Of a stretch of 64,000 nt of DNA, positions 30,560 through 40,788 are shown piece after piece; within the stretch, counting starts at the first letter, position 1; every line of letters starts with the position of its first letter. A program made the translations under genes and the position numbers. The stretch covers positions 2,391,444 to 2,455,443 of the forward strand of contig NW_003314264.1 in assembly GCF_000143415.4 (NCBI RefSeq), in the 5' to 3' direction. Below the pieces are notes generated by a model that saw only the letters and a list, made by a program, of their open reading frames with translations, was not told the origin of the DNA and ran no database searches. The DNA is from Selaginella moellendorffii (lineage: Eukaryota; Streptophyta; Lycopodiopsida; Selaginellales; Selaginellaceae).

Positions 30560-32311
30560 ATGGCGATGGCGTCTCCCGGCGTGGAATCTGGGAAGCAGGA
30601 GCTTGTATTCCACGCTCATGGGTATGTTCTTGCGAAATGTAGGTGGATTGGAGACATGGATTTTCTATCTCCAGACAAGCATGCGCCCATTCCCGACGAT
30701 ATTTTGCGAATTTTGGAGAAGAGAATGAGCTCTATTGAAGACCGCCATGCTTGTCTTTCCAAAGCGCTTCTAGAGGTAAATTGTAGATTCGGATTTCGTC
30801 CTTGAAAATACGATCGTGAATGATTTCAGCCTGGGATTGCGTCAGAAAAGCTCATCAAGATGAACAAGGAGCTTCGCAATCTGGATTACTCCGTGGATAT
30901 GATCAAGGCGCTGAGAGCCAAAGAAAAGGTTTGACGTCTAAAGTTTGGAAAAAAGAGACTCTTTGGTTGAATGCAGGAAGTAATTGGCTTGAAAGAATTG
31001 GTAAAAGAGTCCGTTGAAGACGAAGAAATGCGTAGGCTGGCCTCTGGAGAACTTCAAACGGCCACCAGAGAAGTGAGAGATGCCCAGCACGACGTTCTCC
31101 TGGAGCTTATACCTAAAGATGAAGCTGATAGCAGAGGTTGTATTCTCGAAGTCAGAGCAGGCAAGTGCAACCCATAAGCTTGATGTTTGATATGTTTTAT
31201 CTAATTTTTAGGAGCTGGAGGTGACGAAGCGTCAATTTTTGCGTCTGATCTCTTCAAGATGTAGGCACGTCTTTCTGGTTCATTCCGAATGCTTATTAGA
31301 TTTCTATGAATGCTCTCAGGTATGACAAATATGCTGCAAACAACTCATGGAGGTTTGAAGTTCTGAGCATTACTACCACCGACACCCGAGGTTACAAGGT
31401 AACTATCCGGTTCTCCACGGGCGTATCTAAGCTTGTCTTTATAGGAGGCTAGTGCTGCAATATCTGGAGATGGTGTTTATGGAGCTCTGAAGTTCGAAAG
31501 TGGCGTTCATCGCGTCCAGGTACGAAAGTAATTACCGTGGTTTCATTTTTTTATATGCATCCGTGTGCAGCGTGTTCCTGTCACTGAGAAGGCTGGGCGT
31601 ATACACACAAGTACTGCGTCAGTCGCTATTCTTCCCGAAGCGAATGAGGTTCACTCCAGGTTTACTAAACCTTTGCACTTGCATAGACCATTGATACATG
31701 TTTCTTTTTCTCGTTTTTCTGTTGCTGAAGTTTGACTCTGCTGACAGATTGATGTCGAGATCCGTAATGACGAGATAAAGATAGACACTTACCGAGCTGG
31801 TGGAGCTGGTGGACAGCATGTAAATACTACCTGCAGCGCAGTCCGAGTTACCCACACTCCAACAGGTATCGTGGTCGCAATCCAAGACGAACGCTCTCAA
31901 CACAAGGTAGGCCCTTCAACACGCGTGCTTTGCTACAACTGAGCTGAGATTGTATAGAACAAAGCAAAAGCTTTGAGTATTTTATATGCTAGGCTGTACG
32001 AGCTCGAGCGGTCCCGAGCAGTGGCAAGTCGGTCTGAATTACGACAAGATCAGGTAATTCAGTTTATTGTCGCAGAACGTTATTTTTTCTACTTTTATAA
32101 ATTGTCACTCCAGATTGGCTCAAGCGACAGATCGGAGCGCATAAGAACGTATAACTTTCCCCAAGGTCGGGTAACTGATCATCGAGTGGGAGTGACGCAA
32201 CACGCGATTGAGCAAATTATGGAGGGGATTGGTCTGGAAATTTTTGTGAATGCGCTCAAGATGCAGCACGAAGCGAGCGCTTTGGCGTCGCTCAAAGCTG
32301 CAGCAGCTTGA
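30560..32311 (+). CDS. Organellar class I peptide chain release factor RF1, unit 1 (intact)
   Basis: About ten short exons starting '[15 protein letters not shown]'. The conserved core '[16 protein letters not shown]' is followed by '[18 protein letters not shown]', with the P-x-T tripeptide (P-V-T) that specifies RF1-type UAA/UAG reading. The peptidyl-tRNA hydrolysis motif is '[12 protein letters not shown]', then '[14 protein letters not shown]' and 'GRVTDHRVG'. It ends with TGA at 32309-32311. RF1 terminates translation in mitochondria or chloroplasts. The intron at 31161-31211 has a GC-AG boundary (AG/GCAAGT), needed to join 'VRAG' to 'AGGDEAS'. All exons are in phase, so this is the one fully intact RF1 of the array. 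Which organelle is not determinable. Confidence 0.9.
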
Positions 32312-32622
32312 CTGCCCATAAGTTTCACTGTTTTTTTTTCTTCCTATGTTTTTTTTACCGTGTCAGATGTTGACAATTGGATTCCGCATTTGTTTGAACG
32401 TCAGGTGAGTGTTCTATTATAAATGGCAACAGCACTGACTTGTTTCCATGCACAGGACCGTCATCGGATCAATGTGCGTGGACGGCACGAAGCTGATCAT
32501 GTAGGCCTCTTTCGTGCGACGATGTGAGCTAAAAAATGGAGTGGGGGAAGTCAGAGGTGCCAGGCCACCTACTTAAACGTTTCTCCTGAAAGAATCAACA
32601 TCTTGGTCAGTAGCAGAGGAGG

Positions 32623-33341
32623 ATGGTTCATGAAATGACGGCTGCCGATGGGACGCTACGGGTGGTTTCTTTTCCTTGGTGCATTAAGTTCCGGAGCGTT
32701 TGCAAGAATCTCTTGAAGCGGATGAAACTCATCGGTAGAAGGTCGTCAACTCGTGGGGTGCTGGTGAAGAGCAGCAGCAACAAGCACAGGATCAGTTGGA
32801 CAGCGAGCTTTGCATACAGGCAGCAGCAGAAGCAAAAGCTCAAGAAGTCGGGAAGCAGTTTATGGTCGTTTACAGCAAACTCAAGAACAGTGATAGCTGC
32901 ACGGAAGCTTTAGATCGCCAGGAAGTCATCCACCGCAACTTAGAGGATTCTCAGGCTTCGTCCAGCAGCTTCTCGTTCAAGAATGATGCGGAGGACCTTG
33001 GGCATGGCAAAGGCAAGAAGATTTTGTCACCGCATCCTGGCGTGCAGCGCAGTGAGGCTATGAAGCTCAAATCGAGGTGGGACGAAGTGGTGGAGATGGT
33101 TGTAGCGGACAGCTTTGATGATTTGGTGGACTTGGAGGAATTTCTGGGCTACTATATGCTGCTCAATTGCCCCGTCTTTCGAGCCATGGTGCAGAGGTTT
33201 TTTAGCGAGTTTTGTGTGGAGTTTTGCGAGGACGAGGAGCTTCTAGCTGTCAGTCTGTTCATCCCAGAAATGCAGGATTTTCCCTCTTTTGGGAATTCTT
33301 CTGAAAGGGAATTAGAATGCTTGCCGCCATCGCCTTGCTAG
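32623..33341 (+). CDS. OVATE family-like protein, unit 1
   Basis: The C-terminal part ('RWDEVVEMVVADSFDDLVDL', 'EEFLGYYMLLNCPVFRAMV') resembles the OVATE domain of land-plant transcriptional repressors (a motif like EMVV followed by LEELL and a LN core). The frame ends at 33341 with 'ECLPPSPC'. A first frame starts 'MVHEMTAADGTLRVVSFPWC' at 32623; the OVATE part lies in another frame, open from about 32739. A small intron (donor near 32735, about 35 nt) could join them; otherwise an ATG at 32862 starts a shorter protein. In unit 3 a 7-bp difference near 60505 fuses the two frames. OFPs act in the nucleus with KNOX/BELL partners. The domain call is moderate and the gene structure uncertain. 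Confidence 0.55.
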
Positions 33342-34026
33342 TTTAAAGGAATAACGTTTCTAGGAAAGACGAAAACATCGTTAGTAAAGCATATTTTCAC
33401 CATAATGAAAATAAAAATGCACTCCATGACTTTTACTTTACATTTGAAAAGTTTCTAAAATATTAAAGAGTCTTACCTCCATAAAGGTTTGAATAAACAA
33501 TAGATTAGTTTTGGTTTAAACCAGACGAAAAGGTCGCCTCTTGCTACTCACAAGAAAAAAGTACCAGTCACTGAAAGTTTCACCTCTCCTCATCTCTCAG
33601 GAATCCACCTCTTTTGGTTTAAGCTTAATTTCGCCACAACCAGCTTGCTCTTGCTGCTCCGCCCAGCACGAGTTTGTGCTAGCCCGCACGACAAAAACAA
33701 AATAGATTTTGCCCTTGTTGTAAACTCTGTATGGATCAGCAGGAAATCTGATCCAGACGATAATCTTGTTGTGGGCTCGTGACATGGATTAAGTGGTCTA
33801 AAGTCTCTTCCGTACTAAAGCCTTAAAAAGCTTTTCACAGAAGTTTAAGTAAAACAGGATGCCTCATGGATTGTGCATTGCCATGAGGGCTTGCGCAGAT
33901 TTTACTCATAAAATATACTTTACATTCCAACAAATATTCTATACCGTATCAGAATATTTGTTTGAATGTATAGTATATTTTCATCGCCCTTAACAGCATA
34001 CCTAGATTATTTGGTAGTCAGCAAGA
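33342..34026. other. Spacer between OVATE-like and Dof-like genes, unit 1
   Basis: AT-rich. It contains a 62-codon minus-strand ORF with an ATG at 33785 ('MSRAHNKIIVWIRFPADPYR', rest about 33597-33785). The ORF stays open in all three units, but the copies are recent, so this is weak evidence. A 13-bp inverted repeat 'caaatattct/agaatatttg' with a short spacer lies at about 33931-33962. Confidence 0.4.
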
Positions 34027-35037
34027 ATGAGAGACGTGTTGGTCAAGGACATCCATCATCTCCAAGACTATCCAGTCTTTGGTTCACAGACATCGGCTTT
34101 TGTTACGTTTGGGAGCGTGGGGGAGCTCATGGCCTTCTTGCGACAGCAGCACCCGCTCTGCCCACACGGCTGCGATAGCTCGGCACTCACCAAGTTTGAC
34201 TATTTCGAAAACCACATGCTGATCCAGCCGCGCTACAAGTGCACGGTGTGCAAACGGCACTTCACCCTGGGTGGCACAATACGAGCGAAACGAGCCAAGA
34301 AAGAAGATGGCGGTCGTCCAAGGAAGAGACCCAAGAAGGAGCAGCAGCAGAACAAGTCAAGGGGGCAGTGTCTTCCTCGCGAGATGTTGCCTTCGTCGAT
34401 GATTCCATCGGCCGCAACCAGTGGGAGTCGCGGTTGTGCATCCCCGCGCAGGGCAAGTCGCGGAGCTTCGAGGAGAACGGCGAGGCCATCACCAAGCACT
34501 ACAGGTCAATGCCCTAGTCAACTCGTGGTCCGGGATCAGTCGTTGCCAGTCAACGCCTGTGACCTCGAGGGATACGTGCAAGACGAGGAGATCTTCCAGG
34601 AGGTTGAGAAATTGTGGTGTAAAATGGATTTGGAGGACAAGGGTCCTTCCGTGGAGGACGAGGAGAAGAACTTTCTCAGGGATTTCAATGTCGATGATGG
34701 TGATGATCTAGATTTACTACTGGGTCTTGAGGAGTTCAGCCGGGAGTTCAGCAACCCACAGGGCCAGGGCACCCGATTCGATTTGGGCGAGGAGCAAAAC
34801 AATTTTGCCATGGAGCTGGTGCGGCAAATGGAGGAAGAATTTCCCATCCCAGCACTAGACGAGGAGAATGATTTCGCCATGGAGTTGGAGCGGGAAATTG
34901 AGGAAGCATCTATGACAGCAAAGAAACAAGCAATGCTTGTATGGAAGGACGAAGTGCGTAAAATTAGAAATCAAGACAATCTCACATTCACCACAAATCA
35001 CATTGGTTTTGGAGGTCCCCAAACTCTTAAATGCTGA
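34027..35037 (+). CDS. Divergent Dof-like zinc-finger protein, unit 1
   Basis: 336 codons, ATG 34027 to TGA 35037. Residues 45-86 ('CPHGCDSSALTKFDYFENHM' then 'QPRYKCTVCKRHFTLGGTIR') resemble the plant Dof finger (CPRC..TKFCYYNN...QPRxFCxxCxRYWTxGG). The cysteine spacing here is C-x3-C-x22-C-x2-C instead of C-x2-C-x21-C-x2-C. A basic stretch 'KRAKKEDGGRPRKRPKKEQQ' follows as a likely NLS. The C-terminal half is strongly acidic with repeated 'NFAMELVRQMEEEF' and 'DFAMELEREIEEAS' units that could serve as activation or dimerisation segments. The middle (residues about 115-165) is Ser/Arg-rich in this frame, while the +1-shifted frame reads more protein-like, so an intron or old frameshift is possible. 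The DNA-binding role is inferred. Confidence 0.6.
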   Translation: MRDVLVKDIHHLQDYPVFGSQTSAFVTFGSVGELMAFLRQQHPLCPHGCDSSALTKFDYFENHMLIQPRYKCTVCKRHFTLGGTIRAKRAKKEDGGRPRKRPKKEQQQNKSRGQCLPREMLPSSMIPSAATSGSRGCASPRRASRGASRRTARPSPSTTGQCPSQLVVRDQSLPVNACDLEGYVQDEEIFQEVEKLWCKMDLEDKGPSVEDEEKNFLRDFNVDDGDDLDLLLGLEEFSREFSNPQGQGTRFDLGEEQNNFAMELVRQMEEEFPIPALDEENDFAMELEREIEEASMTAKKQAMLVWKDEVRKIRNQDNLTFTTNHIGFGGPQTLKC

Positions 35038-35311
35038 TCGATGAGCAATAAATGGATGATAAATGAAAAGCATTAGTCAATAGAAGTAATTTTGTTTCTG
35101 GAACAAGTTCATTACATTATTTGTTATTAGGTGAAGAGTTTTTCATGAAAAAAGACTCACCCATCCTTTGTGAAAGAAAGAAAAAAAGAAATTAGGGCGA
35201 ATTAGGTCTCTATAAGGTCGTCCCCGGAGGCAGAGGAGCCGCGATGCTGTGATTGTCAACCGAGCAGGTATTCTGGTGGCGCCCTTGCCGACAATGCAGC
35301 GATCGTCCTAG

Positions 35312-35349
35312 CGATCGATCGATCGATCGATCGATCGCTCGCTCGCTCC
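35312..35349 (+). repeat. (CGAT)n/(CGCT)n microsatellite before transporter start, unit 1
   Basis: About six CGAT repeats then three CGCT repeats in the 5' UTR, 16 bp before the ATG. The same repeat precedes the transporter in units 2 (48617-48652) and 3 (62517-62545, one CGAT shorter). Confidence 0.85.
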
Positions 35350-35365
35350 GGAGAAGAGCAGAGAA

Positions 35366-37811
35366 ATGATCTGGGCAGGATTCGCGTACGCCGCGGGCGC
35401 CGCGATCGGCCACAGCTGCATCGATGCCAGCAGGAAATGGGCGTCCCAGCGCTTCTCGGACCGCGAGCTCGTAGCTCTGGTGGCTCTCCTGGACGCGCTG
35501 CTCCTCTCCTCCATGGCGCTCCTCTCCGGCGGCTTCGATCTCTTCTCTTTGACGCGGCTGGACATCGAGTACGTCGCCGCGCTCCTCGTCACCGCGGCGA
35601 TCAAGGCTCTGGTGGGGTTCATGTACCAGCGTGCTCTCCACGTCTCCCCTCTCTCGGTCACTGTTCCTTATCTAGCTTTCACTCCAGTTCTTCTGGTTTT
35701 TACGAGCTATGTGATCATCAACGAGCTCCCGAGCTCGCAGGGGCTCATGGGAATCGTGGTGGTCACTCTCGGCGGCTACTTCCTCGCGCTGGATCACCCG
35801 GCGGAGGTGGAGGTGAAGAAATCCGACGAGTCCCCGGGCAAGATCGTCTCGGTTCTTCCTTTGCTTCCTTGGAACTCGTCCAAGGCTTGTGACAAGGTCC
35901 CAAAGTTTTCCACCGATGGCGATGGTGTCGTGTTGGATCTCAGTGAGAAGAACTCCCCTCCGGTGGCGATTCCTGGAGGGAATTCTTCCTGGTGGCCACA
36001 GATTCAATGGTAAAGATTTCTCTCTTTTTTTTTTCGCTTTTCCTGTTCTAAAGTTTGCAAAAGGGAAGAGGGGACGCTTCTCATGCTGGGTGTTGCAGCG
36101 TTACTGAGCATAAGTAACAGGTTCGTTTTCTCGAGATTCATTTATGGCTTCTCAGCTCCATTGTCTTTGCAGCCTTGACAAAATGGCTGGTCACTTGGCA
36201 CCATCGCTTCTCAATTTTGCCGCTCTCCAACGAGGCTTTACGGCCGTTCCCGTGGTTTTATATCTACTTGTCACAAGGTTGGCTTGTTTATCTCTCTCAG
36301 GTGATAGCTTAGCTGACTCCTGCGTCAATGCTCTTCCGCTGCAGCCGCCGCCACCGCCATCCATCTCCAACACCCCAGGAGCAGCAACACCCCGATCAAA
36401 CTTCTCGCTCATGCGGCTCCTCACGCCCCGCTCCGCAAGAACAGTGTCTCTTCCATTGCGATTCACGCTATCGTCTTCTTCGTCCGCGTCTCCGTCGTCT
36501 TCTTCGTCGACAGGGGCCGCGGCAGTGAGTCCAGATGCCATTAGAGAAAATTTGATCTCGTCATCAAAGGTAGAACTTTTCTTTCTTTCTTTCATCGTCA
36601 ACTTTGTCATCTCGTCTTCGCAGGGCAAGCAGATCAAACGCTCCAAGTCGGCGCTCGATGGTCACCAAAAGGAGAAGAAGCTCACCCGGCTTTACTCCGG
36701 AACGTTTCTCGTCAAGCCGACCACTCCTCGTCCTCGTCCCCAGGAAACTTCACAAGCAGACGATGGAGCCCAAGACACTGACCATGCCAACGACACCCAA
36801 GGTACGGAAACTTCCTATGATCAAGTTCATGGAGACCATGGTTCCATGATCTGAAAGTTTCAAAACTTTTAGACGGCGAGGACGAGGAGATCCCCGAGGA
36901 GGAAGCAGTGTGCCGCATTTGCCTGTGCGATCTGGGCGAGGAGGGCAAGACGCTCAAGCTCGAGTGTAGCTGCAAAGGGGAGCTGGCGCTGGCTCACGAG
37001 GAGTGCGCTCTCAAGTGGTTTGGGATCCGAGGCAACCGCGAGTGCGATGTTTGTGGCCAGGAGGTCGTCAATCTCCCCGTCACGCTCGTCAGGCTCCAGC
37101 AAAACCAAAACAATATCAACGCTGAAACTCAAGTTCTCCAGCAAGCTCAAATGGCGCAAATGAGTGCTCCCAACAGGTAGATTCGTCTATCTCGCTCTAT
37201 AGTTTTATAGATTCCATGGTGTTCTTCCAGGATTTGGCATGACGTTCCCGTGCTCGTCATGATCAGCATGCTCACGTACTTTTGCCTCCTCGAGCAGCTA
37301 CTGGTGATAATTCTCTGATGATTTCGATTGATTTGCGAAGTTCTTGGATGGATTCTTTGTTGCCTACTACAGGTGAGACGAAAGGGCCCTCGAGCATTGA
37401 TGCTAGCTCTGCCATTCGCCGTCATGTTTGGAATGCTCACTGCCATCACAGGATCAACGCTTGGTAAGATTTCGTTTCTCTCTCTTTCTCTCGAGCTCCT
37501 GTCTGTAACAATAGATTCTTTCGACGCACAGTGAGGCAGCGTTGTATGTGGCTCTTTGCCATCTTTCAGGTCGGTTTTGTCATACTATTTGCGCATGTTT
37601 TCTACAGTTGGGTAAGATCACTCTCTTAAAACTTTTTTAGTTCTTATTTCAAACCATGATCCAGATGAAGTTGAACCCAATCTTGTCGATTTCGCTGGCC
37701 TGTTTTGCGGGATTCGGATTGTCCATGATCGTGAATGCTCTCCTCCTGGAATGTTGGAGCTGGAGAACAAGAGCAGCGCGACAAGAAGACGCAAGCCAAG
37801 ATATCGTATAA
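35366..37811 (+). CDS. Predicted in-frame fusion: EamA/DMT transporter N-terminus + RING-CH E3 ligase
   Basis: Transporter exons 35366-36009 ('[20 protein letters not shown]', '[20 protein letters not shown]'), 36064-36120 ('[18 protein letters not shown]') and from 36173 ('[20 protein letters not shown]', '[14 protein letters not shown]') form an EamA-like multi-TM core. The frame of the third exon runs through the duplication junction at 36326/36327 without a stop into the RING-CH Pro/Ser region ('[15 protein letters not shown]') and to that exon's donor at 36569. All later RING-CH exons are intact to TAA 37809-37811, with all eight C4HC3 ligands present and ends like unit 1. The RING-CH native start is absent here, so the only upstream promoter is the transporter's. 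Function of the fusion is unknown; the native 3' end of the transporter is not in this window. Confidence 0.65.
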
Positions 37812-37827
37812 ATATGTACTGTAATTC

Positions 37828-38697
37828 TTACACACTTGTTTTGTGATAGAACAAAATGTATGCATCGCTCGAGCACCTCGATAGCTCAAAAATCTCTTCC
37901 ACCACCTCATCGTCAAAGCTGTACCACTTTCCATTTGGAAGTTTGATGGTTGCCGTGTAGTGCCCATAGTCGGAGTCCCCCATATGGTTAATCAATCCAT
38001 ACAGTTTGTACTCCTGTTCGCAAAGTGTCAAAATCTGTGGAAACTCCACCGTAGTGTCGATCTTCTCCACACTCCCCGAAGAATCGCACTTAAACCTTGC
38101 CAAATGGAGGATTAAATTCCGTGGGAGCTTCCCAAGCTCCAGTTTCTTGACAGCGTCCTTTTGGTTTCTCTTGCACTTTGGGCAGTGCCAGGAATCCAAA
38201 ACATCGTCTTTGGTGTACTCCCGGATGCATGATCCCAGAGAAACCGGCTGCGCCGTCTCATGGACTGGCAGCGAGAGAGAGGTGAAAGATTCAGGCGTGG
38301 AGGAGACCATGTTGGAGCACTTCGGGCATTTCACTGTGGATTTGGTTTGGCCCTCGAAGAAATCTGCGACTGGAGAGGGGAGCTCTGGCCGCACCTTTTT
38401 TCCTTTAGGGGGATTCTCTTGCTTCTTGAATTCCTGATCCAGGGCACCCAAAAGAAAATCGAGATACTCCTGTGCGTCCTGCTGGACGCTCGGATTTGTC
38501 AGCTTTGGCCCTGGTTTTACAGACTTGCTTGCGTTATTCCAAATCGCCCTCACCACTTTCCTAAACTCGATTACTATCTCACCTCTTACGCTGTCTGATT
38601 TCAAGAAGAAGCTAGAGAGCTCCGGAGTGTGTGCAACGCACTGTAAAGCACTGTTGGCTGAACAAGAATTCCCTTGGTTTTGAAAGCCCACAGCCAT
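37828..38697 (-). CDS. Ubiquitin-specific protease, unit 2 (intact)
   Basis: 289 residues from ATG 38697, same architecture as the unit 1 copy and including the 'LPVHETA' heptapeptide missing there. Cys box GNSC, His box 'GDSDYGHYTAT', zinc-finger cysteines and 'YSFDDEVV' are all present. This copy best represents the ancestral protein. Substitutions against unit 1 are few (for example LCEQ for LWEQ, EIFELSR for EIFDLPR). Stops of RING-CH and protease lie 16 bp apart, as in unit 1. Confidence 0.88.
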   Translation of the reverse strand: MAVGFQNQGNSCSANSALQCVAHTPELSSFFLKSDSVRGEIVIEFRKVVRAIWNNASKSVKPGPKLTNPSVQQDAQEYLDFLLGALDQEFKKQENPPKGKKVRPELPSPVADFFEGQTKSTVKCPKCSNMVSSTPESFTSLSLPVHETAQPVSLGSCIREYTKDDVLDSWHCPKCKRNQKDAVKKLELGKLPRNLILHLARFKCDSSGSVEKIDTTVEFPQILTLCEQEYKLYGLINHMGDSDYGHYTATIKLPNGKWYSFDDEVVEEIFELSRCSSDAYILFYHKTSV

Positions 38698-38920
38698 TTT
38701 CCTTGCACACAACCCAAAAGAAAACCTAGAATATTTAAAGAAAACAAACAGGCATGAAATAATTTAATAATAATTATAAAATAGCAAAATTACCGATTTT
38801 ACATTTAAATAATAAATTTAAATGGAGAGTTATTGATGATAAATGATAATATTAAAATAATTTATAAAATGCCTAAAAATATTTTTTAATTGTGTTATAA
38901 GCTTATATATAAACACATTT

Positions 38921-39103
38921 TGTGAGGGCCAAGTGTACAGTTACGATGCCGTATACTAATATACTAATATTAGCGTAATGGGATTTTGGTAGCCGTTGGA
39001 TTGGTTTCAATTTGGACCACTCGCTCCTATATATAAACTAGGGTTTTTGGGCTAATTGATATGCACATTTCGGTATTCCTATTCCATATTCCATGCACTC
39101 ACA
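38921..39103 (+). repeat. 5' LTR of Gypsy A copy 2
   Basis: 183 bp, TGTGAGGG...CACTCACA. The two LTRs of this copy differ at many positions, most of them transitions, plus the 8-bp length difference, so the insertion is old. Confidence 0.94.
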
Positions 39104-39336
39104 TTAGTGGAGATGAAGGGCACTTTTGATTGTCCCTGGGGAGTGCTTGGATTTGGGACTTCGGTTTAGATCTAGCTTTTGCATCGTCTAAATTTAGCTT
39201 TTTCCATTTCCTTTCTTTTGTTCTTTCTTTTCAGAATTTTGGTTTAGATCTAGCTTTTTGCATTGTCTAGATCTACCATTTCTTTCCAGCTTTTTGTCAT
39301 CTCTCTTCTTTTGCTCTTTCTTTTTCGTTCATCTTC

Positions 39337-40788
39337 ATGGCTGATCCACAATCTCCTCCTTTGACTCTAGAGCAACATTTGGTTCAATTGCTTGATGCTA
39401 TACGCTTGCAATTGAACAACCAAACTCAATTGATGATGGCATTCACAACACGTGGTCCAACTCCTCCTGCTCTTGGTGCCAATCCTCGTGTTCGGCCAGA
39501 GTTCTTTCGTGGGAATCTTGGGGATGATGTGTACCATTGGTTCGATCACTTCACGGTGATTGCCACATATCATTATTGGGATGATGCTCGACGTTTGCGT
39601 GAGTTTCCCACGTGTCTCCAAGGGACGGCGTTGCAGTGGTACAATGGATTGAGTGCGGCCACTTGTGAGGATTGGAGTGTTCTTCCGGACGTCTTCAAAC
39701 ACGCATTCGGACATGCCGACGATTGTGATGATGCCTTCCAACAATTGCATCGTCTTCGCCAAGGGCCATCTGAGTCGGTGATGCAATTTGGCGTTCGTTT
39801 CCGAAGTCTTTTGCTTCGTGCGAAGCCTAATATGTCGGAGCGGATCAAGCTAGGAATGTTGTGGCCAGCACTTCGTCAAGATCTTGTTGGCCTTGTGCAT
39901 GCACTTGCTCCTGCCACCCTTGACAATGCTCTTTGCTTGGCACAACGTTACGAGACGTCGCCTCTTCCACTTCTCGCTGCACATCCTTCAGCTCCATTTC
40001 CTATGAGTGAGAGTCCTGTTCCAATGGAGGTTGATGCTGATGCCCTTTCTCGTGCTCCTCTTCCTTCTCCACTTTCTTCTCATGTTTCTGATGAGCCTAT
40101 TGTTCTAGCATCTGTGGATTTTCTATACGAGGATTCAGTGCCGTTGGCGGTTGCTGTACTTGATGTTCAGTGTCCACAAGGCGTAGAGCAAGATCTACCT
40201 TCTCTTGATGAGGTTCGCGAGGCTCAAAAGATTGAGCCGTGGATTCGAAGGCTTCAAGATGCGTTTGAGGATCCTACATCACTTGCTGATGACTTGCCTT
40301 TTCGGCATTTACATTCTCAATATTGCCTTGAGGATGGCCTTCTTTATTTTGTGGGGACGGATCCTAATGATCATTTACGACTGGTGGTGCCTTGTATCTT
40401 TATTCCACGGTTTCTCCATGCCTACCATGATTCTCTTGTTTTAGGTGGGCATATGGGACATCGTCGTGTGACCGAGAAGCTATGCAGGTCTTTCTATTGG
40501 CCAGAGATGAGACGTGATGTTATCCGGTATGTGCGTAACTGCGTTTGGTGCCAAGCTCATAATACTCCCCGTTGTGCTCCGGAAGGACGGTTGGAGTCAA
40601 TTGCAGTTTCCCGTCCATTCGAGTTGGTGGCATTTGATCTTATGGGAACTTTTTCACGATCGACTGCTAGCAATGAGTATGTTATTATTGTTTCTGACTA
40701 CTTGACTCGTTGGGTGGAAGTTGGTGCTCTTGCTAGCGCCTCTGCAACTGCTGTTGGATACTTTCTCCTCAATCGAGTGGTGTTCTAA
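39337..40788 (+). CDS. Chimeric gag-integrase ORF of Gypsy A copy 2
   Basis: 483 codons from the gag ATG. Residues 1-230 are gag ('RPEFFRGNLGDDVYHWFDHF', 'ALAPATLDNALCLAQRYE'). At 'PMEVDADALSRAPLPS' the frame passes directly into the RNase H/integrase linker, then the integrase zinc site ('LGGHMGHRRVTEK', 'NCVWCQAHN') and the first catalytic Asp ('ELVAFDLMGTF'). It stops at TAA 40786-40788 ('NRVVF', stop), where copy 1 has CAG. The gag part is free of the stop and frameshift seen in copy 1. Confidence 0.85.
   Translation: MADPQSPPLTLEQHLVQLLDAIRLQLNNQTQLMMAFTTRGPTPPALGANPRVRPEFFRGNLGDDVYHWFDHFTVIATYHYWDDARRLREFPTCLQGTALQWYNGLSAATCEDWSVLPDVFKHAFGHADDCDDAFQQLHRLRQGPSESVMQFGVRFRSLLLRAKPNMSERIKLGMLWPALRQDLVGLVHALAPATLDNALCLAQRYETSPLPLLAAHPSAPFPMSESPVPMEVDADALSRAPLPSPLSSHVSDEPIVLASVDFLYEDSVPLAVAVLDVQCPQGVEQDLPSLDEVREAQKIEPWIRRLQDAFEDPTSLADDLPFRHLHSQYCLEDGLLYFVGTDPNDHLRLVVPCIFIPRFLHAYHDSLVLGGHMGHRRVTEKLCRSFYWPEMRRDVIRYVRNCVWCQAHNTPRCAPEGRLESIAVSRPFELVAFDLMGTFSRSTASNEYVIIVSDYLTRWVEVGALASASATAVGYFLLNRVVF

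Larger units (their letters stand above)
14776..36326 (+). repeat. Tandem array unit 1
   Basis: First copy of a head-to-tail segmental duplication. Without the Gypsy insertion (17288-27677) it is about 11.2 kb. It starts inside RING-CH exon 2 at 'aatgctcttccg' and ends inside the transporter gene at 'gactcctgcgtc', where unit 2 begins with the same RING-CH sequence. Genes inside: most of RING-CH, protease, reductase, RF1, OVATE-like, Dof-like and the 5' part of the transporter. It retains the largest number of intact frames of the three units. Confidence 0.93.

Noticed and set aside
35308-35661. Minus-strand Ser/Arg/Asp ORFs opposite the transporter start (also in units 2 and 3)
   Set aside because: Caused by the CGAT microsatellite and the reverse of the transporter exon.
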